DNA of 64,000 nucleotides from Microbulbifer sp. THAF38 (GTDB lineage Bacteria > Pseudomonadota > Gammaproteobacteria > Pseudomonadales > Cellvibrionaceae), in contig NZ_CP045369.1 in the NCBI RefSeq assembly GCF_009363535.1, positions 1,933,001-1,997,000 of the forward strand, in the 5' to 3' direction. This document shows positions 17,356-26,497 of the stretch, one piece after another (the stretch's first letter is position 1; each line of letters starts with the position of its first letter). Position numbers and translations under genes: made by a program. The notes under the pieces are model-generated. The model worked only from the letters and a program-made list of their open reading frames with translations. It was not told where the DNA came from and ran no database searches.

Positions 17356-18327
17356 CTACTGCCTTTTATTTTTATGCCAACCGTTTTGCTGGCGTGAACC
17401 GTAAAAAGACATTAATTCCCCGACAAGGGGTTTTGTATTGTCAAAATCCAACAGCGGAAGTCGATGTCGCCGGCATAATTGTTCCACATCGGCGCGGGTC
17501 TGGGCCTGCTTTTCTGCAAAATGCTCACGCAGGGGGCGGTTGCCTGCGTTTAAAAATGTGCGTTGTCGGCCATCCGAAATTGTCAGGGACTGATCGGGTA
17601 AATGCTGTTCCAGTGGATCGGTTATTCGCAGTACCTGTAAATCCGCGTGCCTCGACAGCAAATACAAAGACTGGGAGCATTGCTGATTCAGGTCATGACA
17701 ATCACTAATAAGAAAAAGTGCACTGCCGGGGCGGGCGATACGGCGGGCCTCCTCCAGTAGAGTTTGCATGGATTGGCTGCCATTCTCAGCGATAGGGCTC
17801 TGTAATTTGGATGCCCTGTCTACTGCGCTGTGAATCATCGCTAATACGGCGTGATGGCTGCGCTTAGGGCGCACAGTGTCTATGTCTTTATCAGAAAAGA
17901 GCAGGGCACCGATGCGGTCGCTGTGTTGCAGCCCAGCCCAGCCCAGTGCAGCGGCGATGCCGCTCGCTGCGACAGACTTGAAAGCGCGGTGGCTGCCGAA
18001 AAACATCGGTGAGCGCAAATCGAGCAGGATAACAATGGGCCTCTCCCGCTCCTCCTGATACAACTTGGTATGGGTTGTGCCAGTGCGCGCAGTTACACGC
18101 CAGTCGATTGAGCGCACGTCATCGCCGGCTTGGTAATCCCTTACTTCTTCGAAATTCATCCCGCGCCCACGGTAGCGGGTAAGGAGGTTCCCAGCCTGGT
18201 CGCTACGCACCAGGCGAGGTTTAAAGAGCTGTAACTGGCGCGCAACATAGCGCATTTGCACCAGTGAGTTGACTTCTGGATAAGCGCCGCGCAGGTCCAG
18301 TTCTGATGGCGGTGTTGCGGTGTGCAT
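17356..18327 (-). CDS. DUF58 domain protein
   Basis: A 323-residue protein with the DUF58 core FEEVRDYQAGDDVRSIDWRV, which marks partners of MoxR ATPases. A VWA-like fold follows, but its metal site reads LLDLRSPMFFG, so the classical DxSxS pattern is altered. No membrane span is visible, so it is probably cytoplasmic. Its start codon overlaps the moxR stop (TGATG). DUF58 proteins are thought to be clients or adaptors of the MoxR chaperone; this role is from the family context. Confidence 0.88.
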   Translation of the reverse strand: MHTATPPSELDLRGAYPEVNSLVQMRYVARQLQLFKPRLVRSDQAGNLLTRYRGRGMNFEEVRDYQAGDDVRSIDWRVTARTGTTHTKLYQEERERPIVILLDLRSPMFFGSHRAFKSVAASGIAAALGWAGLQHSDRIGALLFSDKDIDTVRPKRSHHAVLAMIHSAVDRASKLQSPIAENGSQSMQTLLEEARRIARPGSALFLISDCHDLNQQCSQSLYLLSRHADLQVLRITDPLEQHLPDQSLTISDGRQRTFLNAGNRPLREHFAEKQAQTRADVEQLCRRHRLPLLDFDNTKPLVGELMSFYGSRQQNGWHKNKRQ

Positions 18328-19298
18328 CAGATAGCCGGCACCTGTTGCAGCAGGCGTTGAATAACCTGGTCTGTAGTAATGCCAGCGGCTTCGGCTTCAA
18401 AACTGAGTAGCAGGCGATGGCGTAAAATATCCGGGGCCACATCCATGACATCATCTGGAGTCACAAAATCGCGGCCTGCTAGCCAGGCGCGTGCGCGGGC
18501 ACAGCGGTCGAGCGCAATTGTTGCCCTTGGACTTGCACCAAAATCTAGCCATGATGCCAGCTCGCTGTCATACTTCGCCGGCTCGCGCGTAGCAATGACA
18601 AGTTGGACAGTATAGGTTTCCACGGCCTCGACCATCTGCATTTCCAGAATCTGGTTGCGGGCCTGAAAAATGGTTTCCTGGCTGATAATTTCGGTAGGGC
18701 GATTTTCGCCAAGGGTGGCCTCGGATCTGGCCAGGCGCAGGATTTTTGCTTCCGCCTCGGCATCGGGATAGGCAAGATTCACCTGCATGAGGAACCTATC
18801 CAACTGAGCCTCAGGCAGAGGATAAGTCCCCTCTTGCTCAATAGGGTTTTGGGTGGCCATCACTAAAAATAATTGCGGCAGCGGATAGGTTTTTCGACCC
18901 ACACTAATTTGCCGCTCGGCCATAGCCTCCAACAGTGCCGATTGCACTTTGGCGGGCGCGCGGTTTATCTCATCCGCCAGGATCAGGTTGTGAAAGACTG
19001 GTCCCGGTTGAAAATGGAACTCTCCGGTTTCCGGCCGGTAAATGTCGGTACCGGTAATATCAGCCGGCAGCAAGTCTGGCGTGAATTGAACTCGATGGAA
19101 GTCACCCTCAATAGCTTCGCCCAGTGTTTTGATCGCCTTGGTTTTGGCCAGGCCTGGAGCCCCCTCTACGAGCAGGTGTCCATCGGCAAGCAGAGCGATC
19201 AGAATACGATTAACCAGCGTCTCCTGGCCGATGATCTGCTCTTCCAGCCAGTCGCCCAATGCGATGATGTGATCTCTAATATTCCGGTTTGCTTCCAT
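18327..19298 (-). CDS. MoxR family AAA+ ATPase
   Basis: An ATP-driven chaperone of the MoxR group. Walker A is EGAPGLAKTKAIKTLG, Walker B is LILADEINRAPAKVQSALLE, and the sensor region LFLVMATQNPIEQEGTYPLP is typical. The C-terminal lid contains the SPRATIALDRCARARAWL stretch. Start is placed at ATG 19298 (MEANRN...), where family similarity begins; an in-frame ATG at 19331 would add 11 residues. It is the first gene of a six-gene operon with DUF58, DUF4381, batA, batB/C and batD. The promoter should lie in the 19299-19607 divergent region shared with the glutamate dehydrogenase. Confidence 0.92.
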   Translation of the reverse strand: MEANRNIRDHIIALGDWLEEQIIGQETLVNRILIALLADGHLLVEGAPGLAKTKAIKTLGEAIEGDFHRVQFTPDLLPADITGTDIYRPETGEFHFQPGPVFHNLILADEINRAPAKVQSALLEAMAERQISVGRKTYPLPQLFLVMATQNPIEQEGTYPLPEAQLDRFLMQVNLAYPDAEAEAKILRLARSEATLGENRPTEIISQETIFQARNQILEMQMVEAVETYTVQLVIATREPAKYDSELASWLDFGASPRATIALDRCARARAWLAGRDFVTPDDVMDVAPDILRHRLLLSFEAEAAGITTDQVIQRLLQQVPAI

Positions 19299-19607
19299 AG
19301 CGTCTCTTCTTCTGTAAATGTGCCCGCCCAATTAGTCCGGGTGGCTATCTACCATCTTTTATATATAGTCGCCGCCAAAGCGATGGGGCCTGTTGATTTT
19401 AGCGGCACCAGTAGAAGAGGCAACCACCGAACACCCGCCCACTTTTTAGGCGACATTCTTGAGGTGGCGTTGGTGCCACTCACAAGGTTAATTGAAAGTT
19501 TAATTTTTTGGACTCGCCCCTGCAGCACTTCAGGGATGAGATGACGATCTTTTCGGATCTACAGTCATAGGATTCGATGTGACAAAAATGAGATTGGGAG
19601 GTTCCCC

Positions 19608-22600
19608 GTGAATATGGCGACGGTGATTACCGACAGCCGTGAAGAGTTAGTGGCACAGATTTGTGAACTGATTCGCGATAAGTTGTCATCTGATGCAGAG
19701 CCGGTGGTGGCTTTTGCGCAGCAGTTTCTGCACCAGTATCCACTGGAAGACCTGCAGGGCCGACGTCTGGTAGATATCTACGGTTGTATCTACACCTGGT
19801 GGAACTTTATTCAGCAACGTTCTGATGGCCTGCCCAAGGTGCGCATCTTCAATCCGCGCCTGGAAGACGATGGTTGGGAATGCTCGCATACGGTAATAGG
19901 GCTACTGGTACGGGATATGCCATTCCTGGTGGACTCGGTGCGTATGGAGGTCAACCAGAAAAATACGGTTATCCATTCCATTAAGAGTACCGTGCTGCAA
20001 CTCGAGCGCAGTGCCGGCGGAAAATTAAAGCGCCTGCTGCCACCCAGGGATGAAATTCCCAACCTGACTTTTGAACATATTACGGCTAAAGATCACAAGC
20101 CTGCCAAAGGGGCGAAGTTAGTCAGTGAGGCCCTCATTTATATTGAGGTCAACCATGACACTTCGGCGAAGTTTGCCTCAGAGCTCACTGCGGCCCTGAA
20201 AGATGTTCTCGGCGATGTGGAGTTGGTGGTTGATGATTACGCGCCCATGCTCGAGACCTGTGGCGGTATGGAAGGGCAGCTGAAAGCCGGAGTATCTGAG
20301 GACGATACCAATCTCCTTGAGGCCTGCGCGTTTTTACAGTGGATGCGGGACGGCAACTTTACCTTTCTCGGCTACCGGGAGTATGAGTTCAGTCAGGTAG
20401 GCGACAAGAAAATTCTCAGTGAGGTGGAAGATCGCCGCTTGGGTATTTTCAAGAAGCTGGAAGAAGCAGCAGCGCCTATGCCCGAAACGGCTTTTAGCGA
20501 AGGCAAGCAGCGCTTTTACCTGGGGCCCAACTATCTGACTTTTGCCAAGTCCTCGGTGAAATCCCGCGTACATCGCAGCGCTTACTCAGATTATGTCATG
20601 ATCAAGCGCTATAACGCCGAGGGCGAGGTAATTGGTGAGTCCGCCTTTATGGGGCTCTATACCTCACCAGTTTACACAGAGAGTCCAGCCAAGATCCCTA
20701 TTATCCGACGCAAGATGGCCTCAATTATTGAGTACAGTGGTCTCTCTGGTTATGGGCACGATGGTAAGGCGCTGCGCCGTATTCTGGATACCTTTCCCCG
20801 CGATGAACTGTTTCAGAGCAGCACCCGGGAGCTCTTCGATGTTGTGATGGGGGTACTCAGCCTGAATGAGCGCGCCCATGTTCGCCTGTTTATGCGCAGA
20901 GACCTTTTTGGGAAATTTGTTACAGCCACTGTGTATGTTCCAAGGGACCAGTTCAGCAGTAGCGTACGCGAATTGATTTGTGCTCATATCTCCAAGGCGA
21001 TCAAGGCCAAAGAGTCTGATTTCACTACCTATTTTTCTGAATCCATCCTCGCGCGCGTGCACTTTGTTTTCCGTATCTCGCCCGATGAGCCTGTCGATAT
21101 AGACGTAGCGCTGCTGGAGGCGCAGATTGTGGATATTACCCGCTCCTGGGAAGATGTTTTTCAAAGATCCTTAGTTGAAAGTAGCGGAGAGGAAGAGGGT
21201 AACCGACTTTTCCGAATTTTTGGCCGCGCCTTCCCGGCAGGTTATCGGGAGGATTTTGAGCCGCGCATCGCCGTACAGGATGTGGCGGCAATCCAGGATC
21301 TCAACGAAAACAACCGGGTGGCGATGAGCTTTTACCAGCCATCGGGAGCCGCTCAGGGCAGTTTGCGCTTCAAGGTATTTAACTGGGGCAGTGGTCTGAC
21401 CCTCTCCGATGTGATTCCCGTATTGGAAAACCTAGGCCTGCGGGTAATCGGAGAATTCCCTTATACTATTCGTCCTTCCGGCAGCACCGATGTTTGGATG
21501 CATGAATTCCACCTGGAATTTGGTCTGCCAACGAAAATCGATGCGCAGGCATCCCGTGGCCTTTTCCAGGATGCGTTTGCTGCAATCTGGAGCCATACCG
21601 CTGAGAGCGATGCCTTTAATCGCCTGGTGCTGGCTGCGCGCTTGAACTGGCGCGAAGTCTCTATGCTGCGCGCCTATGCACGCTATCTCAAGCAGACAAA
21701 GTCCAGTGCAAGCCAGAGCTATATTGCCGCAACCCTGGCTAGCCAAGTGGAAATCACGCGCAATTTAGTGGCCCTGTTCCGCGCATTGTTTGATCCGCGT
21801 TTGAGTAGTGGCAAGCAAGAGCAAACCCGCGTGGAACGGTTGATTGCCAAAATTCACGATGGTCTCGATGCCGTTGAGAACCTCAATGAAGATCTGGTAT
21901 TGCGCCGCTATCTTGAGTTGATCCTCGCCACCTTGAGAACCAACTTTTTCCAAACCGGAGCCGATGGTCAGCCCAAGGACTATATCTCCATCAAGTTCAG
22001 CCCGCGGGATATTCCCGGTATTCCCGAGCCGCGTCCGGAATTTGAAATTTTTGTCTACTCCCCAAGGGTGGAAGGTGTACACCTGCGTGGTAGTAAGGTT
22101 GCCCGCGGTGGCCTGCGCTGGTCGGATCGCCGGGAAGACTTCCGCACAGAGGTCTTGGGTTTGGTAAAAGCCCAGGCGGTAAAAAATGCGGTGATTGTCC
22201 CTAGTGGCGCCAAGGGCGGTTTTGTTGTGCGCCGCCCCCCTGCAGATGGCAGCCGCGAGGCCATGCTGGAAGAGGGCATCGCCTGCTACAAAACCTTTAT
22301 CCGCGGCTTGCTGGATATCACGGACAACCTGAAAAACGGTGAGATCGTCGCGCCCGAGCAGGTGGTGCGTCGGGATGAGGACGACCCCTACCTGGTGGTT
22401 GCTGCGGACAAGGGAACGGCGACGTTTTCCGATATCGCTAATGGTATTGCCGCGGATTACGGCTTTTGGCTGGGGGACGCCTTTGCCTCGGGTGGTAGTC
22501 AGGGTTACGACCACAAGAAGATGGGTATTACCGCTCGCGGAGCCTGGGTTTCAGTGCAGAGGCACTTCCGTGAGATGGGAGTGGATGTTCAGAAAGAGGA

Positions 22601-24530
22601 CTTCTCTGTAATTGGTATCGGCGATATGGGTGGCGATGTGTTTGGCAACGGTATGCTGTTGTCTGAGCATATCCAGCTAAAGGCTGCGTTCAACCATATG
22701 CATATTTTTATCGATCCGAGTCCCGATGTGGCAAGCAGTTTTGAAGAGCGCAAGCGTTTGTTTGAGCTGCCTCGTTCCAGCTGGAGGGATTACGATCACA
22801 CCTTAATATCAAAGGGTGGCGGTGTCTTTGAGCGCAGAGTGAAAGCGATCAGTATCACGCCAGAGATGAAAGCTGCCTTCGATATCAAGGAAGACCGACT
22901 GACGCCCAATGAGTTGATCAGTGCTCTGTTGCGTGCGCCGGTGGATTTGATTTGGAATGGTGGTATCGGTACTTATGTTAAGGCCGGGACGGAAACTGAC
23001 AGTGAAGTGGGCGACAAATCCAACGACCATTTGCGCGTTAACGGCGCGGAGTTGCGCGCTAAAGTTTTTGGTGAGGGTGGCAATCTGGGTATGACCCAGC
23101 GTGGGCGTATCGAGTATGCCCTTAACGGTGGCCGTTGTAACACAGACTTTATCGATAACGCTGCGGGCGTGGACTGTTCCGACCATGAGGTGAATATCAA
23201 GATTCTCCTCGATAAAGTGGTGGCGAATGGCGATCTTACCGAGAAGCAGCGTAACCAGCTGCTGCATGGTATGACCGATTCGGTGAGCGAGCTGGTGCTG
23301 CATAATAACTACGACCAGACCCGCGCATTGAGTGTGGCGGAATACCAAGTCTCCAAGCGTCTGGATGAGTACCGCCGTACGATTAATACCCTGGAAGAAG
23401 ATGGCCGATTAAAGAGGGCCCTTGAGTTTATTCCCGATAATGAGCAGATTTCTGATCGGGTACACAAGGGTCAGACCCTGACCCGGCCGGAACTTTCCGT
23501 TTTGATTTCCTACGTGAAAGTGAAGCTGAAAGAGGAGCTACAGGAGGCGGAGATTACCGATAACCCTCGTGTGCGCGAAGCGGCCGAATCCGCCTTCCCG
23601 GCAGCATTGGTAGAGCGCTACAAAGACCAGGTATACGAGCATCCTCTGTTGCGCCAGATCGTTTCCACTCAGGTGGCCAACGAAATGGTCAACAGTATGG
23701 GGATTACCTTTTACAACCGCATCAGTACCGCAACCGGAGCGGATATTAACGATGTCGCTGCGGCCTATATCAGTGCCCGCGATGTTTACAAGATGGTGGA
23801 GTTCCAGCAACAACTGGCCGAGCTGGATTACAAGGTGCCCGCAGAGCTGCAGACCGAACTGCTCAACTCTATGATCGGCCGGGTTCGACGCGCAGCCCGC
23901 TGGTTCCTGCGCAATCGCCGCAGTGATTTGGAGCCAGCTCAGAATTGTGCCCTGTTCCAATCTCAGGTGCAGAGAGTGATCAAGGCTCTGCCCAAAGTCC
24001 TTAGTGGCGACCCATTGGGGGAGTGGGAGCAGCGCTACCAGAAACTGCTAGAGGCTGGTTTGCCGGAAGAGATCGCCCTGCTGTCTGCGTCGCCGACCTA
24101 TCTCTACTCGGCTCTGGGTATTTCTGAATCAGCCTATGCCAGTGACCGGCCGGTGGAGGAAGTGGCTAAAGTCTACTTCAGCCTCTCCGATGAGCTGAAT
24201 TTGCACTGGTTTGGCAACCTGATTGTGGATCTGCCAGTGGATAGTTTCTGGCAGGCCCAGGCTCGCGAGACCAGTATGGATGATTTGGACAGTCAGCTCG
24301 CTACCCTGGCCGTCCATATCCTGCGTCTCGCCAGTGCTGAGAATTTGGATGTAGATAGTGCAATGTCTCGCTGGGGCGCTATTATGGCGCCAGCTATTCA
24401 GCGTTGGCACACTATGATTGCCGAGCTGAAGGCTGCTGCCGTCGGTGATTTTGCGATGTTTACAGTAGCGTTGCGCGAGTTGATGTACCTCGCCCACGCA
24501 ACGGCCGATCGCGAAACCTTGGCGGAATAG
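19608..24530 (+). CDS. gdhB: NAD-specific glutamate dehydrogenase, large (180 kDa) type
   Basis: Oxidises glutamate to 2-oxoglutarate and ammonia with NAD+, feeding the citric acid cycle during growth on amino acids. The 1640 residues match the large GDH class, with long N-terminal regulatory ACT-like regions before the catalytic core. The core shows GGLRWSDRREDFRTEVLGL, PSGAKGGFVV with the substrate lysine near residue 870, and SVIGIGDMGGDVFGNGML. NAD-binding follows at WNGGIGTYVKAGTETDSEVG. Start GTG 19608 follows a GGGAGG element; ATG 19614 is an alternative. It stands alone on the plus strand, divergent from moxR. In P. aeruginosa the large enzyme is called GdhB, which is why I use this symbol. 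Confidence 0.95.
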   Translation: MNMATVITDSREELVAQICELIRDKLSSDAEPVVAFAQQFLHQYPLEDLQGRRLVDIYGCIYTWWNFIQQRSDGLPKVRIFNPRLEDDGWECSHTVIGLLVRDMPFLVDSVRMEVNQKNTVIHSIKSTVLQLERSAGGKLKRLLPPRDEIPNLTFEHITAKDHKPAKGAKLVSEALIYIEVNHDTSAKFASELTAALKDVLGDVELVVDDYAPMLETCGGMEGQLKAGVSEDDTNLLEACAFLQWMRDGNFTFLGYREYEFSQVGDKKILSEVEDRRLGIFKKLEEAAAPMPETAFSEGKQRFYLGPNYLTFAKSSVKSRVHRSAYSDYVMIKRYNAEGEVIGESAFMGLYTSPVYTESPAKIPIIRRKMASIIEYSGLSGYGHDGKALRRILDTFPRDELFQSSTRELFDVVMGVLSLNERAHVRLFMRRDLFGKFVTATVYVPRDQFSSSVRELICAHISKAIKAKESDFTTYFSESILARVHFVFRISPDEPVDIDVALLEAQIVDITRSWEDVFQRSLVESSGEEEGNRLFRIFGRAFPAGYREDFEPRIAVQDVAAIQDLNENNRVAMSFYQPSGAAQGSLRFKVFNWGSGLTLSDVIPVLENLGLRVIGEFPYTIRPSGSTDVWMHEFHLEFGLPTKIDAQASRGLFQDAFAAIWSHTAESDAFNRLVLAARLNWREVSMLRAYARYLKQTKSSASQSYIAATLASQVEITRNLVALFRALFDPRLSSGKQEQTRVERLIAKIHDGLDAVENLNEDLVLRRYLELILATLRTNFFQTGADGQPKDYISIKFSPRDIPGIPEPRPEFEIFVYSPRVEGVHLRGSKVARGGLRWSDRREDFRTEVLGLVKAQAVKNAVIVPSGAKGGFVVRRPPADGSREAMLEEGIACYKTFIRGLLDITDNLKNGEIVAPEQVVRRDEDDPYLVVAADKGTATFSDIANGIAADYGFWLGDAFASGGSQGYDHKKMGITARGAWVSVQRHFREMGVDVQKEDFSVIGIGDMGGDVFGNGMLLSEHIQLKAAFNHMHIFIDPSPDVASSFEERKRLFELPRSSWRDYDHTLISKGGGVFERRVKAISITPEMKAAFDIKEDRLTPNELISALLRAPVDLIWNGGIGTYVKAGTETDSEVGDKSNDHLRVNGAELRAKVFGEGGNLGMTQRGRIEYALNGGRCNTDFIDNAAGVDCSDHEVNIKILLDKVVANGDLTEKQRNQLLHGMTDSVSELVLHNNYDQTRALSVAEYQVSKRLDEYRRTINTLEEDGRLKRALEFIPDNEQISDRVHKGQTLTRPELSVLISYVKVKLKEELQEAEITDNPRVREAAESAFPAALVERYKDQVYEHPLLRQIVSTQVANEMVNSMGITFYNRISTATGADINDVAAAYISARDVYKMVEFQQQLAELDYKVPAELQTELLNSMIGRVRRAARWFLRNRRSDLEPAQNCALFQSQVQRVIKALPKVLSGDPLGEWEQRYQKLLEAGLPEEIALLSASPTYLYSALGISESAYASDRPVEEVAKVYFSLSDELNLHWFGNLIVDLPVDSFWQAQARETSMDDLDSQLATLAVHILRLASAENLDVDSAMSRWGAIMAPAIQRWHTMIAELKAAAVGDFAMFTVALRELMYLAHATADRETLAE

Positions 24531-24540
24531 GCCGGTGCAA

Positions 24541-24586
24541 GCCCGTGAAATCGCTGGAGGTTCTCCAACTTTCAGAGATCACGGGC
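24541..24586 (+). promoter_or_regulatory. Nested inverted repeat between gdhB and pyrD
   Basis: GCCCGTGA (24541-24548) pairs with TCACGGGC (24579-24586), and inside it TGGAG (24555-24559) pairs with CTCCA (24563-24567). There is no T-run on either side, so it may stabilise or process the transcript end and is not a classical terminator. Confidence 0.45.
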
Positions 24587-24603
24587 GGTAATGAAACTCT
24601 ACT

Positions 24604-24630
24604 CCCGTTCGTTTGCTCCGGGCGAACGGG
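24604..24630 (+). promoter_or_regulatory. Hairpin in the pyrD leader
   Basis: CCCGTTCG (24604-24611) pairs exactly with CGAACGGG (24623-24630), ending 24 bases before the pyrD start. Enterobacterial pyrC and pyrD are regulated through leader hairpins, but here the Shine-Dalgarno AAGGAAAGG lies outside the stem, so a link to pyrimidine control is only a suggestion. Confidence 0.4.
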
Positions 24631-24654
24631 TCCAGTCCCCACGTAAGGAAAGGT

Positions 24655-25692
24655 ATGTATTCAACTCTGCGTAAAGCTCTGTTTGCGCTCGATCCCGAGC
24701 GGGCCCACCACCTCTCTCTGGATGCAATAGGTGCTGCTGAGCGCCTCGGTTTGATGTCTTTTTTCAAGCAATCAGTGGCGCATGACCCGGTAGAGCTGAT
24801 GGGGCTGACCCTACCGAATCCGGTTGGTCTGGCCGCGGGGCTGGATAAGAATGCCCAGGCATTTAATGGGCTGGGAGCACTTGGCTTTGGGTTTGTCGAG
24901 GTGGGTACCGTGACTCCTCGCCCGCAGCCGGGTAACCCACTTCCTCGACTGTTTCGTGTAGAAGAAGCGGGTGCCATTATCAACCGTATGGGGTTCAATA
25001 ACCTTGGGGTTGATTATTTGATTGATAGAGTGAAACACCGCCGTTACAAGGGTGTTTTGGGTATCAATGTCGGCAAGAATTTCGATACCCCGGTGGAAAA
25101 GGCGGCTGATGATTACCGTCTCTGCATGGAAAAAGTGTACCCCTACGCCGATTACATTACCGCGAATGTTTCATCGCCGAATACCAAGGGGCTGCGGGAC
25201 CTGCAATTTGGTGAGAGTCTCAACAGGCTGCTGGGTAGTATCAAGGACAAGCAGGCGGAGCTGGCTCAAAAGAGTGATCGCTATGTGCCAGTTGCGGTGA
25301 AAATTGCTCCTGACATGGAAGGGGATGCCATAGCGCAGATTGCCGAGGCGCTGTGTGAATACAGCATCGATGGGGTTATCGCCACGAATACCACGATCGA
25401 TAAATCATCTGTGGCCAATCTGCCTCACGGCAATGAAGAGGGTGGGCTCAGTGGAAAGCCCTTACAGCAACGCTCTACAGAGGTGATTGCGCAGCTATCA
25501 AAAGCGTTAGATAAGCAGCTCCCGATTATCGGCGTGGGCGGTATCTTCGATGGCGACAGTGCCGCTGAAAAAATTCGTGCTGGGGCAACGGCTGTTCAGA
25601 TCTATACCGGTTTTATCTACCGCGGGCCCCAATTGGTGCGTGAGGCAGTGGAAGCCATTGCCATGGAGCGACGCCGTTCAACCGGTGAGTAA
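24655..25692 (+). CDS. pyrD: Dihydroorotate dehydrogenase (quinone), class 2
   Basis: Converts dihydroorotate to orotate in pyrimidine synthesis and passes electrons to quinone at the inner membrane. FMN-binding segments are [20 protein letters not shown] and [18 protein letters not shown]. The class 2 catalytic serine is in [15 protein letters not shown], and later parts include [18 protein letters not shown] and IIGVGGI. The N-terminal helices ([20 protein letters not shown]) form the membrane and quinone site of class 2 enzymes. ATG 24655 is chosen because of the Shine-Dalgarno AAGGAAAGG; this gives about 345 residues, the usual size. Confidence 0.97.
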   Translation: MYSTLRKALFALDPERAHHLSLDAIGAAERLGLMSFFKQSVAHDPVELMGLTLPNPVGLAAGLDKNAQAFNGLGALGFGFVEVGTVTPRPQPGNPLPRLFRVEEAGAIINRMGFNNLGVDYLIDRVKHRRYKGVLGINVGKNFDTPVEKAADDYRLCMEKVYPYADYITANVSSPNTKGLRDLQFGESLNRLLGSIKDKQAELAQKSDRYVPVAVKIAPDMEGDAIAQIAEALCEYSIDGVIATNTTIDKSSVANLPHGNEEGGLSGKPLQQRSTEVIAQLSKALDKQLPIIGVGGIFDGDSAAEKIRAGATAVQIYTGFIYRGPQLVREAVEAIAMERRRSTGE

Positions 25693-25752
25693 GCTGGATA
25701 TTGACCAGCCCGCCTAATGGCTGTGAAGTGTGCTTGCCGATCAGGGTGGTTT

Positions 25753-25774
25753 GCCAATGGGTTGGCGCTTTTTG
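25753..25774 (+). terminator. Probable pyrD terminator
   Basis: GCCAA (25753-25757), loop TGGG, TTGGC (25762-25766), followed by GCTTTTTG. The stem is only 5 bases but the T-run is in the right place, 60 bases after the stop. Confidence 0.5.
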
Positions 25775-25792
25775 TTTCTGATGAGCTGACGA

Positions 25793-25816
25793 AAGGTGCA
25801 GGCTTGCCTGCACCTT
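25793..25816. terminator. Perfect hairpin between pyrD and rmf
   Basis: AAGGTGCAGGC (25793-25803), TT, GCCTGCACCTT (25806-25816) is a perfect 11-base stem between convergent genes, directly after the rmf stop on the minus strand. No long T-run follows, so a bidirectional terminator or RNA-stabilising role is inferred. Confidence 0.55.
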
Positions 25817-25824
25817 CCCGCTGA

Positions 25825-26076
25825 CTAAATGGTGCTCCAGCCGTCTGGGTATTGGATATCGGTAGAAACGGCGCCATAAATTTCCAGTTTTTGCGCCTTG
25901 GTAGTCCTGTCAAAGCCATTCCAGTAGTCTTCCCGCCCTTCACGCCAGCCGTTCACCCATTCCTGGTGTGGGTCATTTTCGACAAAGGGACAGCTATCAA
26001 TAGACTTATTGTTCAGGGCTGCCAAATACCCTTTATAGAAAGCCCTGTCGGCGTGATTGCGTTTTTGGCGTTTCAT
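25825..26076 (-). CDS. rmf: Ribosome modulation factor, extended form
   Basis: Small basic protein that binds 70S ribosomes in stationary phase and helps form inactive 100S dimers. The start MKRQKRNHADRAFYKGYLAA and the core CPF...WVNGWREGRED match RMF. E. coli RMF has 55 residues while this one has 83, with an added tail after residue 60 (DRTTKAQKLEIYGAVSTDI). Longer RMFs occur in Pseudomonas relatives. The neighbours pyrD and rlmKL are the same as in Pseudomonas. Confidence 0.9.
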   Translation of the reverse strand: MKRQKRNHADRAFYKGYLAALNNKSIDSCPFVENDPHQEWVNGWREGREDYWNGFDRTTKAQKLEIYGAVSTDIQYPDGWSTI

Positions 26077-26164
26077 CTATACGGCACCTCTGCTTGTAGA
26101 TTTACGGACTGCGGCGCGGTCCGTTGGATGCTTATTGCGGTTTTGTTGCATCGACAATTAAAGC

Positions 26165-26470
26165 TTAGCGAATCTTTTCCGCGGGCAGTTGAGCGCCGCC
26201 ATTCGCTTCCCACACTGCAAGAATATGGTGGAGGGGCGGCAATCGGAAAAAGCCGGATGAGGCACCTAGGGTATTTGCAAAATGCCAGTGAAAAGTGGGC
26301 GTGACCCGGTAGACACCATAGCGATATTCATGTGCCATAGGCTCAGCCGTTACAAAGTGGGATAATCGCGCCAGAAAGTCTGGCCTGCCGAGGAAGTTGC
26401 TGCCTTTCAGGTATCCCTTCCAGGCCGTTTGAAAATCTAATTCGCGCCAACAGGCGTTGTATATACCCAC
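26165..26470 (-). CDS. Hypothetical protein upstream of rmf
   Basis: A 101-residue frame from GTG 26470. I do not recognise the family. The composition looks like a real soluble protein, rich in aromatic residues and histidine (YRVTPTFHWHFANTLG, PPLHHILAVWEANGGAQ), and no strong competing frame covers its whole length. It lies between rmf and the divergent rlmKL. It has no clear Shine-Dalgarno, so a shorter product or a chance frame remains possible. Confidence 0.5.
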   Translation of the reverse strand: MGIYNACWRELDFQTAWKGYLKGSNFLGRPDFLARLSHFVTAEPMAHEYRYGVYRVTPTFHWHFANTLGASSGFFRLPPLHHILAVWEANGGAQLPAEKIR

Positions 26471-26497
26471 TTATTGTGGGGTTATCGAGTAAAAGTT

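Noticed and set aside
21765..22514. 249-codon frame opposite the glutamate dehydrogenase
   Set aside because: Lies over the most conserved catalytic part of gdhB, so it is a shadow.
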